Assembly (NCBI GenBank): GCA_964406035.1
Contig: CAYOQB010000004.1
Location: 1-64,000 of the forward strand
Reading direction: 5' to 3'
Source of the DNA: JAIEPW01 sp964406035
GTDB taxonomy: Bacteria; Acidobacteriota; Terriglobia; Bryobacterales; Bryobacteraceae
DNA: 64,000 bases
The translations under genes and the position numbers were made by a program. Of the stretch, positions 37,861 through 46,793 are shown piece by piece. The notes under the pieces were generated by a model, which made no database searches, had not been told where the DNA came from, and saw nothing but the letters and a program-made list of their open reading frames with translations. Each line of letters opens with the position of its first letter. The first letter of the stretch is position 1.

Positions 37861-38143
37861 GAATCTGTACCTACTGAGAAGTCACGGCGAACGGCGAAAT
37901 CCGACACCGCTTGTAAAGGACAATAAGGGCAAGACCTGCGAGGGGCAAGCACTTTCACCACATAAGTCGTGAGGCCGGCAGGGGCAAAGCAGACTAAGAG
38001 CCCGCAATCGCGGGGACCATTTCCGAGACGGTTGTGTGGATCTGCGTCGCATTCTCCGTGCCGCTCGCCGACATCGCGCTGCAGTTTGAGGAACTAATGC
38101 GCTCCCGGAATCGAGTTTCCACGAACTAAAGCAGTCCGGGCGC
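37861..38143. other. Intergenic stretch without recognisable gene
   Basis: These 283 bases, with the pseudogene fragment and the following 121 bases to 38,414, form a 554-base gap. I see no gene with a ribosome site here. The part next to the fragment may be more decayed protease sequence, but no alignment could be made by eye. Confidence 0.5.
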
Positions 38144-38293
38144 TCGGATGCGGCGGATCACCGACTACGCTTCGCCGCATTCTTGGGCCGAATCGGCGGT
38201 TGGTATCTTAAGGTCTCGGCGATTGAGGCGCGCGCCAACGAGGTCACCGGGAACCTGGTGAGCGTGAAAATTAAGGTGTACGGGACAGCGTAG
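38144..38293 (+). pseudogene. Fragment of an S8 protease P domain (decayed paralogue)
   Basis: The reading KVSAIEARANEVTGNLVSV followed by KIKVYGTA and a stop is nearly identical to the C-terminus of the intact protease (36,690-36,851). Upstream DNA still aligns back to about 38,144 with frame-breaking gaps (the DDAADFTDYTF part is recognisable only at base level). No start, prodomain or catalytic domain is left. It is the 3' remnant of a duplicated protease gene or of a recombination event. Confidence 0.8.
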
Positions 38294-38414
38294 TAGCAAC
38301 GGCAGTGATTCGCGTTGTCTCATTCTGCCGAACGGGGCAACGCCGATCACGCCGGCAACTCCAAGATCGAACCGGCAGCCTCCCGTGCTGTAATAGCAGA
38401 AGGCGCGTGCCATC

Positions 38415-40913
38415 CTACTCCCACCGCAAACTGATCGCCGGATCCACCCGTAGCGCCCGCCGCGCGGGCCACAAAGCCGCCGCCACCGCAGTTGCGAAGA
38501 ACACCGCCAGACCAGCCGCGTGCGACGGCCAGTCAAACGGGCTGACCCCGTTCAGCGCGGAGCGCAATACTTGCGACAACCCGAGCGCAATCAGAATGCC
38601 CGAAGCTGCCCCCACCAGCAGCGGAGCGCGGTATTGCTCCAGAACCACCCGCAGCACATCCCCGCGCCGCGCGCCCAGCGCCAGCCGAATGCCGATCTCG
38701 CGCGAGCGCTGCGCCACCGTATAGGCAACCAATCCGAAAATGCCCACCGCGGCCAAGGCCAGAGCGACCGCTCCGAGTAGCGCGGCCATCGCGGCCCCGC
38801 TGCGAGCCCTTCTGACGCGCTCGGCGGCAATGCTCCGGAGCAACTGAACCGACGGCGTAACGCTGCCGCTCTCCGCCGCTCCGCGCAAATCGGAAAGCCG
38901 GTCGGCCGGGTCGCCTGCGGTGCGGACCGCCAGCAGCATCATGCCCGCGAGTCCCTCGTCGATCGGAGTGTATGCCTCGCCGTAGCCGGCGTCATGCGAC
39001 TTCCAAGCCTGCGTGTCGGCGACGATGCCCACCACGGTACGCTTGCCGAAGCCCTCGATCACGCGGCCGAGCGCGTCGCCTTGCGGGAACAGCCGCCGCG
39101 CGGTGGATTCGCTGATGATGGCGACGTCTCTTTCGCGATCGCCATACAGCCGCCCCCGCACAAGCGGGATGCTCATCGCCGCGAAGTAGGCCGGATCGGC
39201 GGAATTGGTCACCAAGGCGATTGGCGGATTGCGCAGATTCGCCACCGAGAGCCGGTCCCCCAGCGGGATCAACATTGTCGCGGCGACTTGCACAACGCCC
39301 GGCACTGATTGCAGCCGGGTTTTCATCTCCTCCAGCCGCTGCCGGGCTCCCGCGCCGTTCAGTCCGCGCGCGTGGAGTTCGGGGTCGATGATGACGACGT
39401 GGGCGGCATCGAATCCGTGTCCGGCGCCGCTTAGTGCCCGGACCCCGCGCTCGAGCATGGCCGAGAGGATCACCAGCACGCACCCCACGGCCACCTGCGC
39501 GCCGATCAGGATCCGCCGGGCGCGCGTGCCCCGCGGCCCGCCGCGCACCGCCGCGAAAGCGGGCGCCAGGCCGAATGCCAGCACGGAAAGCAGGGTCAGG
39601 ATCGCGGCGATCGCCGCCACGCGCCAATTCAGCGCAAGGCCGTCAGCGGGCGCGGCCAGTGTGCGCAGAATGAGAACTCCCGCCCAGTGGCTGACCAGCA
39701 GGCCCGCGCCAACGCCGATACAGCCGAGCAGCAGGCTCTCCGTCAGAAGCTGGCGCACAATCCGCGCCTTCCCCGCGCCTACCGCCATCCGCACGTTCCA
39801 TTCCCGTTCGCGCGCCGCCCCGCGGGCCAGCAGCATGTTCCCGAGATTGGCGCAGCAACTCAGCAGAATCAGCAGGACCAGCCCCGTTATCCCAAGCACG
39901 GCCGAAAGCGTGTTGGAATCGTCGAGATGGCCCAGGTAACCGGCCGCGCGCGGCTCCAGTTGCTCCCCTTTCCAGACCGCCTTCGGTTCCATGCGGCCGA
40001 GAGCCGCCACCGGCGGCCGCAGAGCCTCGCGCGCCGCCGCCGGACTCTGCTCCGCGTGGAGCATGCCGAACATCTGACACTCGTTCTTTTCAAAGGATGT
40101 CAGCAGGTCGCTTCCCGGGAAAAGATCCGGCTGACGCTCCAGCGGCAGCCACACATCGATGTTGCGGCCGGTGTGGAAGTCGTATGGCAGGATGCCCGCC
40201 ACGGTAACCGGCTTGCCGTTCAATTGGATCACGCTGCCGATCAGGGAAGGGTTCTCACCGAAGCGCGAACTCCAGAACGCGTGGCTCAGGACAGCCACCG
40301 GCGCGGCGGCGCTCCCGTCGTCCTCGTTTGTGAGAATCCTGCCCAGAGCGGGCCGGACGCCGAGGTCGGACAGGTAATTGCCGGTCACGAACTGCGCCTC
40401 CACGGCGGCGCTTTTGCGATCGCCAAGCGTGAGCCGCGCCCCGGAGACGCCCATCACCGACGCGAGAGCCGTGTTGTGAGCCGCGTAAAAGCGCACCGCC
40501 GCGCACGGAATCGATGTCGCCGACGCTTCCGGGCTGTGCCGGTCAAAGCGTTGGAATCGCTCCGGAGTGCGAATCGGCAGCGGCTTCAGGAACGCCAGGT
40601 CGAATACCCGGAAGGCGGCGAGGTTGACGCCCAGCCCCAGCGAGAGGACCAGCGTGGCGGCAACGGTGAATCCCGGGTTTCGGATCAACTGGCGGAAACC
40701 GAAGCGCAGATCCTGCGCCAGTTGGTCCAGCCAGGTCCAACCCCAGGCATCGCGCGATTCCTCCCGAAGCCGTAGCGGACTGGCGCCGAACGACGCCGCC
40801 GGGCGGCCCTCGCGAGCCATCATCTCGCGGTGGAACGCCAGTTCCTCTTCCAGCTCGAGGTCGCGGCGGCGGCGCGTCAGAAGGTAGGCCAGCCTGCGCC
40901 AGAAAGTCTTCAT
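38415..40913 (-). CDS. Acidobacterial orphan ABC permease (ADOP, MacB/FtsX-like)
   Basis: The 832-residue protein starts with the short cytoplasmic helix typical of ADOP (LELEEELAFHREMMAREG). It has two copies of the FtsX-type permease unit: a first helix near 85-110 (NPGFTVAATLVLSLGLGVN), a periplasmic MacB-like domain (about 115-310), three helices, then a second half ending with GVSPFDWPSHAAGLAVFFATAVAAALWPARRALRVDPA. No ATPase is encoded beside it, as usual for this family. The ribosome site is AAGGACA. The PadR gene upstream is a standard partner. Substrate unknown. Confidence 0.92.
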   Translation of the reverse strand: MKTFWRRLAYLLTRRRRDLELEEELAFHREMMAREGRPAASFGASPLRLREESRDAWGWTWLDQLAQDLRFGFRQLIRNPGFTVAATLVLSLGLGVNLAAFRVFDLAFLKPLPIRTPERFQRFDRHSPEASATSIPCAAVRFYAAHNTALASVMGVSGARLTLGDRKSAAVEAQFVTGNYLSDLGVRPALGRILTNEDDGSAAAPVAVLSHAFWSSRFGENPSLIGSVIQLNGKPVTVAGILPYDFHTGRNIDVWLPLERQPDLFPGSDLLTSFEKNECQMFGMLHAEQSPAAAREALRPPVAALGRMEPKAVWKGEQLEPRAAGYLGHLDDSNTLSAVLGITGLVLLILLSCCANLGNMLLARGAAREREWNVRMAVGAGKARIVRQLLTESLLLGCIGVGAGLLVSHWAGVLILRTLAAPADGLALNWRVAAIAAILTLLSVLAFGLAPAFAAVRGGPRGTRARRILIGAQVAVGCVLVILSAMLERGVRALSGAGHGFDAAHVVIIDPELHARGLNGAGARQRLEEMKTRLQSVPGVVQVAATMLIPLGDRLSVANLRNPPIALVTNSADPAYFAAMSIPLVRGRLYGDRERDVAIISESTARRLFPQGDALGRVIEGFGKRTVVGIVADTQAWKSHDAGYGEAYTPIDEGLAGMMLLAVRTAGDPADRLSDLRGAAESGSVTPSVQLLRSIAAERVRRARSGAAMAALLGAVALALAAVGIFGLVAYTVAQRSREIGIRLALGARRGDVLRVVLEQYRAPLLVGAASGILIALGLSQVLRSALNGVSPFDWPSHAAGLAVFFATAVAAALWPARRALRVDPAISLRWE

Positions 40914-40922
40914 GGGTTGTCC

Positions 40923-41249
40923 TTAGGCAAAGTCGAGAATCGCGCGGATCGCCGCGTTGACCCGCTGATACTCCGCAACCTCGGTATCGAGCTGCCGGCG
41001 TCCTTCCTCGGTCAGCCGGTAGAAACGCACCTTGCGATTGGTTTCCGAGACGCCCCATTCGGATTCCAGCCAGCCCTTCATCAGCATTCGCTGGAGCGCT
41101 GGATACAGCGAACCTTCCTCGGCTTCCAGCACCGAATCCGAAACCTGGCGGATGCGCTGGGCGATCGCGTAACCATGCAGCGATCCAGTGCGGAGAACGC
41201 GCAAGATGAGGAGCGGGAGAGTCCCAGGAGGCATATCCGCGCTAGGCAT
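40923..41249 (-). CDS. PadR-family transcriptional regulator
   Basis: The 108-residue winged-helix protein has the PadR layout: LILRVLRTGSLHGYAIAQRI, the wing EEGSLYPALQRMLMKGWLES, and RFYRLTEEGRRQL before a C-terminal dimer helix. It is the first gene of the PadR-ADOP operon, nine bases ahead of the permease, and probably represses its own operon. An inverted repeat overlaps its start and promoter. Confidence 0.93.
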   Translation of the reverse strand: MPSADMPPGTLPLLILRVLRTGSLHGYAIAQRIRQVSDSVLEAEEGSLYPALQRMLMKGWLESEWGVSETNRKVRFYRLTEEGRRQLDTEVAEYQRVNAAIRAILDFA

Positions 41250-41289
41250 AGATGAAATAGGGATAACTCAGATATGCCTGTGCTGTCAA
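41245..41289 (-). promoter_or_regulatory. padR promoter with inverted-repeat operator
   Basis: On the minus strand TTGACA (41,289-41,284) is followed after 17 bases by TTATCC, then the ATG 11 bases on. GGCATA and TATGCC at 41,278-41,273 and 41,250-41,245 form an inverted repeat across the -10 and start codon, the expected place for PadR autorepression. The -10 match is weak. Confidence 0.5.
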
Positions 41290-41611
41290 GCTCGATACGA
41301 AGGTCCTGACCTGAAGTGGAGCTAGGACGGCGCTCCATGTCGCTTCGCTCTAGAGCTCAAAGGAGTTCCCAGCACAACGAAGCGCAGTGACGCCGAGCCG
41401 GTAAGCCTGTGCAGCGGGGCATTTCACGACATCTGGGTGCGCAAACTGCAACCGAAACTCGCGGCGTTGTCCTCCCGTGGCAGACAAGTCGTCGTCGCAA
41501 ACAGCAGTCACGACATCTCCGGCGCGATGCCGAGCGCCATAAGGGGACGCTATTCGCCCTTGGCTGTCTAGTTCTGAGCGCTAGCACTCGCAAAGCGACA
41601 ACGGGGTGCGC
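41290..41611. other. Intergenic stretch without recognisable gene
   Basis: The 322 bases between the padR promoter and hicB contain short frames on both strands without ribosome sites or family similarity. Nothing further is seen. Confidence 0.5.
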
Positions 41612-41821
41612 TTAGACAGCCTCCACCAGTTCGAAGTGCGATGGCTCGGGAATGGCATCGCCGTCCTCGCGCATCGACGCCAGATGCATTTCCATCGCCT
41701 TCGCCATTCGCGTCCTGGTTTCTTCCAACGTGCGGCCCGTAGCCACGCAGCCTGGAAGATCCGGAGCGTACGCTCCGTAGCCAGTGGAAGACTTCTCGAA
41801 AACGACCAGGAACTTGTTCAT
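41612..41821 (-). CDS. hicB: HicB-type antitoxin
   Basis: The 69-residue product has the partial RNase-H-like HicB fold: FLVVFEKSSTGYGAYAPDLPGCVATGRTLEETRTRMAKAMEMHL. It lacks a separate C-terminal DNA-binding domain, as in many short HicB proteins. It follows hicA with an ATGA overlap and would bind and neutralise that toxin. Confidence 0.9.
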   Translation of the reverse strand: MNKFLVVFEKSSTGYGAYAPDLPGCVATGRTLEETRTRMAKAMEMHLASMREDGDAIPEPSHFELVEAV

Positions 41822-42003
41822 GAAATGTCCGCTTGCTTCATTATAGACTTGAGCGTTTTCGGCGGCACCTCATCGGACTCGTGGCCAGCAACGGTAACCT
41901 TTCCGGGTTTTTCAGGATGGATGAACTGACGGTGACTGCCCTCCTGCTTTCTGAGAACCCAGCCGTCGCTCCGACGCATCTTCAGCACGTCACGGACCTT
42001 CAC
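41818..42003 (-). CDS. hicA: HicA-type mRNA interferase toxin
   Basis: The 61-residue double-stranded-RNA-binding-like protein carries the active-site His in GSHRQFIHP, preceded by GWVLRKQE, and the conserved C-terminal TLKSIMKQADI. HicA cuts mRNA when HicB is lost. It is the first gene of the hicAB pair. The pair has usual size and order. Confidence 0.9.
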   Translation of the reverse strand: MKVRDVLKMRRSDGWVLRKQEGSHRQFIHPEKPGKVTVAGHESDEVPPKTLKSIMKQADIS

Positions 42004-42303
42004 AACTTCGCCTCATTCTACTCTTGTCCCACGCGCGCCCCCAGCCGCTCAGTTGGAACAAAACCCGCAAAACGCCGAAGGGAACCGCGATGCGCTCGGG
42101 GGCGGCGCGACTGGTACGACGGGAGACCGAGGACCAGCCGGTTTGCTGTGCGACAAGGCGCGGGAAGTCGATCATGACGGGTATTAGGCCACGGAGGTTG
42201 CGCGTTTTCTGCGAATATGCCTCACGGCAGCTCCAACGTTCGGTCCAGGCGCGCGGTCTAGCACCAATAACAGTCCTGGGATTATACCCGTTGGGGGACA
42301 CCG
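42004..42303. other. Intergenic stretch without recognisable gene
   Basis: These 300 bases lie upstream of hicA and downstream of the glyoxalase-fold gene, both leftward. I see no gene and no clear terminator; the hicAB promoter must lie at its left end. Confidence 0.5.
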
Positions 42304-42666
42304 CTACCGGGAGCTCAGCACGAACTGATTCCCATCCGCGTCCCGGAAGATCGCCGACGTCCCCCAATCCTGCTTTTCCACGTCCTTCACAAACTCCACG
42401 CCCTTGGCCTTCATCTCCCGCGCGGTTGCCTCCACATCGTCGGACCAGAACGTCACGTTCATGAACCCTCCCGGCGCGAGGCCCCCGTCGAAGCGGAACA
42501 GGACCAGCCGCGTATCCGCGCCCGGAATCCCGAGCTCAATCCAGCGCTGCTTCCCGTCGAAGGGCTGGTCCGTCAGGATCCGGAATCCAAGTTTCTCGGT
42601 GTAAAAATCGACCGCGCGGTCCTGATCGGTCACCGGGATGGATGCGAACTTCACTCCACGAATCAT
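42304..42666 (-). CDS. VOC-superfamily (glyoxalase/bleomycin-resistance fold) protein
   Basis: The 120-residue product has the paired beta-alpha-beta-beta-beta modules of the vicinal-oxygen-chelate fold: VKFASIPVTDQDRAVDFYTEKLGF, RWIELGIPG, MNVTFWSDDVEATAREMKAKGVEF and TSAIFRDADGNQFVLS. The Glu in WIELG and final Asp/Asn positions could hold a metal. Enzymatic reaction unknown. Confidence 0.88.
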   Translation of the reverse strand: MIRGVKFASIPVTDQDRAVDFYTEKLGFRILTDQPFDGKQRWIELGIPGADTRLVLFRFDGGLAPGGFMNVTFWSDDVEATAREMKAKGVEFVKDVEKQDWGTSAIFRDADGNQFVLSSR

Positions 42667-42742
42667 GGTTTTCCTCCAACGCCATTCTCGCCGCGACCAC
42701 GCGGCGCGGGCAAGCTGCTGTACTGCGATACGCTATAGTTCC

Positions 42743-43090
42743 ATGCACCACATCGAGATTGACGCATATGTTCTGGATGTCCTGCTGCCGGATCTGGCGG
42801 GGCATGATCGCGCGCCCAACGCGTTTCTGATCTACCTGGTGATCTGGAGCCGGCTGTTTCGCCTCGGAGACCGGCGCGCCGCCCTCAGCCTGCGCCAGCT
42901 CGCCGAAAGCAGCGGGCTCTCGAAATCCGCCGTGCAGCAGGCGGTCCGGCACCTGAAGCGCCGCGGCCTGGTGGTGATTCACAAGGCTGCCCCCACCGCC
43001 GTTCCCGAATATGAGCTGGTCCGGCACTGGATCCGCCGCCGGGCATCGGCATCCAGGCGCACCGCCGCCCCGGCCTCCATGCCACAATAA
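42743..43090 (+). CDS. Winged-helix regulator, 115 residues
   Basis: The protein has a single helix-turn-helix (ALSLRQLAESSGLSKSAVQQ) followed by VRHLKRRGLVVIHKA as recognition helix and wing, and a basic Ala/Arg-rich tail. It resembles small MarR/GntR-type DNA-binding proteins. TATAGT sits three bases before the ATG. It precedes the M48 protease gene by 22 bases and may be cotranscribed with it. Confidence 0.72.
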   Translation: MHHIEIDAYVLDVLLPDLAGHDRAPNAFLIYLVIWSRLFRLGDRRAALSLRQLAESSGLSKSAVQQAVRHLKRRGLVVIHKAAPTAVPEYELVRHWIRRRASASRRTAAPASMPQ

Positions 43091-43112
43091 GAATCGCGGA
43101 AGACTGCACCCC

Positions 43113-44465
43113 ATGAAAATCTGCTTCCTCGCCTGCCTCCTTGCCGTGGCGTTTGCCGGATCAGCGCCCGCTCAGTCCAAGAAATTCAAGCCGGGCATGA
43201 ACTTCTACTCGATCGAACAGGACATCCAGCTCGGCCGGGAAGCGGCGGCCGAATTCGAAAAGAAGCTGCCGATGGTCAACAACCCGGAACTGCTCGCCTA
43301 CATCCGCGGCATCGGCGACCGCCTTACCGCGTCCCCCGCCGCGGGCAAGTTTCCGTACACCTGGCGCATCGTCAACGACAAGTCCATCAACGCCTTCGCG
43401 CTGCCTGGCGGTCCGATGTTCGTCAATACCGGCTTGCTGCTGAACGCCGACAATGAGGCTCAGGTGGCTGGCGTGCTGGCGCACGAGATCTCGCATATCG
43501 TGCTGCGGCATGGCACCAATCAGATGTCCAAGCAGCAACTGCTGGGTGGCTTGGGAGCGGGCGCCGGGATCTTTCTGGGCAACTCCGGCAGCGTCCTCGG
43601 CCAGCTCGGACAGTTGGGCATCGGCCTGGGCTTGCAGAGCGTGCTGCTCAAGTACTCCCGCGGCGCGGAAAAGGACTCCGATCTGCTCGGCTCGCAGATC
43701 ATGAACGACGCCGGCTACAACCCCGTGGAGATGGCGCGGTTCTTCGAAAAGCTGCAGTCGGAAAGCGGCAAGCGCAGCGGCATCGAGGAGTGGTTCTCCA
43801 GCCATCCCAATCCCGGCAACCGCGTCCGCGACGTGGAAAAGGAGGTCACCACGCTGCCGCGGCGGACCTACTCGGCGGGCAATCCGGCGGCGCTGGCCCG
43901 CGCGAAGCAACTCGCCGGCGGAATTCCAGCGGCGCCAAAACCAGCCGCTTCCGGGCAGGGAACTGCCTTGCCCGCGCCCGCCACCCTGCGGCCTTCGGGG
44001 CAGTTGCGGAGCCATCAGGGACAAACGTTTTCAATGGATTACCCAAGCAATTGGGAAGCGTTAGGTGACAACCAGCGGCCGGACGTCATCTTCGGCGCGA
44101 AGGGCGGAGTGTTTCAGGATCAGCAAGGTCCAAACGTCGCTTATGGCACGTTAGTGGGCTTCCAAAGCAACAAATCGGGCGATTTGGGGGCACTTACGCA
44201 GGAGTTAATTGACGGATTCGTCCGCACGGTGCCCGGAGCGAGGGTTACCGCTAACCCCCGGCAGATCAGCGTCCAGGGGCAGCCCGCGATGCTGACCCAG
44301 ATGAGCGCCAATTCGGCGTTTCCGAATGAAACCGAGCAGATTGTGGTGGTTACGGTTCCGCAGGGCGGCGGCTTGTACTACTTCGCGTTCGTCGCGCCGC
44401 AAAGCGAGTACCGCGCCGCCGAGCCGGTGTTCCAGCAGATGCTGAGGAGCCTGCGATTCCGCTAA
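43113..44465 (+). CDS. Exported M48-family zinc metalloprotease (BepA/LoiP-like)
   Basis: The 450-residue protein has a signal peptide (MKICFLACLLAVAFAGSAPA) and the M48 domain with zinc motif HEISH near residue 124 (AGVLAHEISHIVLRH). The later Glu/Asp ligand lies in EKDSDLLGSQIMNDAGYNP, and SSHPNPGNRVRDVE is conserved. The C-terminal ~130 residues are an added beta-rich domain (PSNWEALGDNQRPDVIFG to YFAFVAPQSEY). These periplasmic proteases degrade misassembled outer-membrane proteins. It is followed after four bases by a HAD phosphatase gene. Confidence 0.9.
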   Translation: MKICFLACLLAVAFAGSAPAQSKKFKPGMNFYSIEQDIQLGREAAAEFEKKLPMVNNPELLAYIRGIGDRLTASPAAGKFPYTWRIVNDKSINAFALPGGPMFVNTGLLLNADNEAQVAGVLAHEISHIVLRHGTNQMSKQQLLGGLGAGAGIFLGNSGSVLGQLGQLGIGLGLQSVLLKYSRGAEKDSDLLGSQIMNDAGYNPVEMARFFEKLQSESGKRSGIEEWFSSHPNPGNRVRDVEKEVTTLPRRTYSAGNPAALARAKQLAGGIPAAPKPAASGQGTALPAPATLRPSGQLRSHQGQTFSMDYPSNWEALGDNQRPDVIFGAKGGVFQDQQGPNVAYGTLVGFQSNKSGDLGALTQELIDGFVRTVPGARVTANPRQISVQGQPAMLTQMSANSAFPNETEQIVVVTVPQGGGLYYFAFVAPQSEYRAAEPVFQQMLRSLRFR

Positions 44466-44469
44466 ACGA

Positions 44470-45087
44470 GTGAATTACGACGCTCTGCTGTTCGATTTCG
44501 ACGGCGTCCTGGCGGATTCCGAACCGATTCACTATCGTGTTTGGAATGAGATCCTTGCGCCCTACGGAGTCAGCATCCCATGGGATCGCTACGTGCGGGA
44601 ATGCATCGGCGTGGCGGACCGCGCCATGATCCAGCGCCTGTGCGAGGAACGCGATCCGCCCATCGACTTCGACGAACTTTGGGCCCGCTATCCGGAAAAG
44701 AAAGCTCTGTTCAGCCGCCGCATGGCGGAATCGGAAGTGTTCCACCGGCCGACGTTGGACCTGATCCATCGCCTGAATGGACACTGGAGGCTGGCCGTGG
44801 TTTCGTCAAGCGGCCGGGCTGAGGTGGAGCCGCCGCTGCTGCGCGCCGGGATCCGGGAGCGATTCGAGGTACTGGTGTGCGGTCTGGAGGTTCCGAGATT
44901 GAAGCCGGCTCCGGATCCGTACTTGCGCGCGGCGGAACTGCTCGGCGCCAAGCGCCCGTTGGTGATCGAAGATTCCGAAGCCGGGGTTGCGGCGGGGAAG
45001 GCTGCCGGATTTGAAGTGCTGCGAATCTCAAGCCCGGGCGAGCTGCCGGAGGCGCTGCGGTCGGCACTGGGACTTGAGTTGACATAA
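44470..45087 (+). CDS. HAD-superfamily hydrolase (beta-phosphoglucomutase-like)
   Basis: The 205-residue enzyme starts with GTG. Motif I is FDFDGVLADSE with nucleophile Asp9 and acid Asp11, motif II is VVSSSGR, motif III Lys is in RLKPAPDPY, and motif IV is VIEDSEAGV. The DFDGVLADSE and GLEVPRLKPAPD sequences fit the phosphoglucomutase/phosphatase-like group with a helical cap (about 15-80). It is the last clear host gene before the phage block. Confidence 0.9.
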   Translation: MNYDALLFDFDGVLADSEPIHYRVWNEILAPYGVSIPWDRYVRECIGVADRAMIQRLCEERDPPIDFDELWARYPEKKALFSRRMAESEVFHRPTLDLIHRLNGHWRLAVVSSSGRAEVEPPLLRAGIRERFEVLVCGLEVPRLKPAPDPYLRAAELLGAKRPLVIEDSEAGVAAGKAAGFEVLRISSPGELPEALRSALGLELT

Positions 45088-45318
45088 TATCTGTTATCGG
45101 AAGTGTAGTTGGATTAACACTCGCGGTGGTGGCTGCGGATGCGGATTGGCTGAGAGGTGCCCGTTGCGGCACCCGGACCGGAGCGACAGGTGCCACCCTA
45201 TCGCCGCCGGCCGAGCTCGAGCGCCGTTGACCGCCGAGTGTGGTCCCCCTCAGTATCCACACCCGGTCGCGCGCGCGCAAGCCTTCAGCGGGGACAATTT
45301 CAAACCCGAGAGGCCAAC

Positions 45319-45501
45319 ATGCCGCTGCCGAGTGCGGTGCTTCGACGCAACCGACGATCCTACTCCAGATTTCCACGCTGGGTTATTTCCGCCTGGCGCC
45401 GCCACGAGCGGGCCCAATGGCGGCAGACCCTTAACGCCGTAGCGTTTCGCGACTTTGCCACGGTCGCGGAGATGCTGGGCGACGGAGGCTATGCCCTATG
45501 A
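45319..45501 (+). CDS. Small basic phage protein, 60 residues
   Basis: The product is Arg-rich (LRRNRRSYSRFPRWVISAWRR) with a more neutral C-terminus. The ATG is preceded by GAGAGG, and the stop overlaps the next start as ATGA, which supports a real gene. It opens the tightly packed phage block. Function unknown. Confidence 0.6.
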   Translation: MPLPSAVLRRNRRSYSRFPRWVISAWRRHERAQWRQTLNAVAFRDFATVAEMLGDGGYAL

Positions 45502-46793
45502 GCGCCGCGGCGATGGCGCTTCCCAACACGTGGGAACGCTCCGGGTGGACGAAGACTCCGCGGGCGTTTTTCAAGAAGCTCTTCCGAGCGCTCACCCACG
45601 TCGAGCTGGGCGTGCTGGGCAACATCCTCGACGACTCGGTCGGCAGATCAGGCGAGGCGGACTGGGTGGAGGTGAAAGAACCCGACCTGGCGCGGCTGGT
45701 GAACTGCCACGTCAACTCCGTCGGAGCGGCGCTAGACAAGCTGGAGCAGCTTTCGGCGATCGAGGCGCGCAAGAGCCCGCGGGACAAGCGGGTGAAGCAG
45801 TACCGGGTGCTGATCAACAACTGGGCGAAGATCACCGAGCGCGAGGCCAGGAAGCTGGAGCGGAAAGGGCCGGCGAGCGCCGGCGGCGCTGGCACGCGCG
45901 ACGCGATCGAGCCGGAGCCTACACGAGAGGCCGCAGCCGTGGTGAGCCGGGGCGAGTCCAAGGCGGCGCTGACGGTGATCAAGGCCAAGGTCCCGATGGT
46001 GATGCTGCCGGGCGCTAAGGGCGCAGTACCGCTGGCGGAGGCCTGCCCGCACGGCGCCGCATGCGAGCTAGTTAGGCAGTTTACGACCGGGGCGAACGCC
46101 GGGCGAACGGGTACTGATGCGGCAAAGGTTAGCGGCGAGATCACCACAGTGGACAGTGGTGATTCCGGTTCCCACCTGAACGGGGACTTCCACCGCTTCG
46201 AAGCGTTCGTGGCCAAGGCGCTGACGAAGCGGTTGAACGCGCCGCCACCACGCCAGCTCCTGGAGGAAATGTACCGGCGGCTGGCCTCAGAAAGGGTTCC
46301 GTTCGAGACGTTCGTTCTGCGGTTCGGGCTTCGGGAACGCGCCGTGAAGAGCTACGGCTTCCTCCGCTGCATCGTTGACGACTGCGTAACGGCAACCAAC
46401 CAGGCGCGGCAACTGGCCGGTGAGTCCAAGCGAATGCCGACGGCCGAGGTGCAGAAGGTGGCAAGCGCGGCGCGTGAGGCGGCGGAGCGCTTGCGGCGGC
46501 GCGGCGCGTGCGAAGAGGAAGCCAAGCTGCTCGAGGACACCGCACGGCAGGCCGCGGCGATGGCCACGGAGCCGGACCGGTTCGAGCTGCACTTGCTGAA
46601 CGTTGACGAGCTGCTGGCAAAGACGGGCGAAGAGCGATTGACGCAGGCGGAGAAGGCGCAGGCCGAAGAGGAGGCGCGGGACTCGTGGCCGAATAATCCG
46701 CCGATGCGGCAGTACGCGCTGGAGTGCGCAATGCGCCGCATGCTGATCGGCGTCGACTCCCTGACGTTCGGTTTTCAAGGCGCGTGGAGGTGA
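45498..46793 (+). CDS. Phage winged-helix protein, possible replication initiator
   Basis: The 431-residue protein has an N-terminal winged helix (FRALTHVELGVLGNILDD, VKEPDLARLVNCHVNSVGAALDKLEQL), similar in layout to phage replication-initiator and DnaD-type proteins. An Ala/Glu-rich linker and a long helical C-terminus follow (AREAAERLRRRGACEEEAKLLEDTARQAA). Its place at the start of the phage DNA-metabolism genes supports a replication role, but no helicase or primase motif is seen. Both ends overlap neighbours by four bases. Confidence 0.6.
   Translation: MSAAAMALPNTWERSGWTKTPRAFFKKLFRALTHVELGVLGNILDDSVGRSGEADWVEVKEPDLARLVNCHVNSVGAALDKLEQLSAIEARKSPRDKRVKQYRVLINNWAKITEREARKLERKGPASAGGAGTRDAIEPEPTREAAAVVSRGESKAALTVIKAKVPMVMLPGAKGAVPLAEACPHGAACELVRQFTTGANAGRTGTDAAKVSGEITTVDSGDSGSHLNGDFHRFEAFVAKALTKRLNAPPPRQLLEEMYRRLASERVPFETFVLRFGLRERAVKSYGFLRCIVDDCVTATNQARQLAGESKRMPTAEVQKVASAAREAAERLRRRGACEEEAKLLEDTARQAAAMATEPDRFELHLLNVDELLAKTGEERLTQAEKAQAEEEARDSWPNNPPMRQYALECAMRRMLIGVDSLTFGFQGAWR

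Noticed and set aside
41357..41593. Frames between padR and hicB
   Set aside because: They overlap each other on opposite strands, have no ribosome site and show codon use unlike the neighbours.
45079..45318. Possible attachment site or phage promoter (TTGACA at 45,079 and short ATAA/TTAT inverted repeat)
   Set aside because: No -10 at proper spacing is visible, the repeat is only four bases, and the right end of the phage is outside the window, so an att site cannot be shown.
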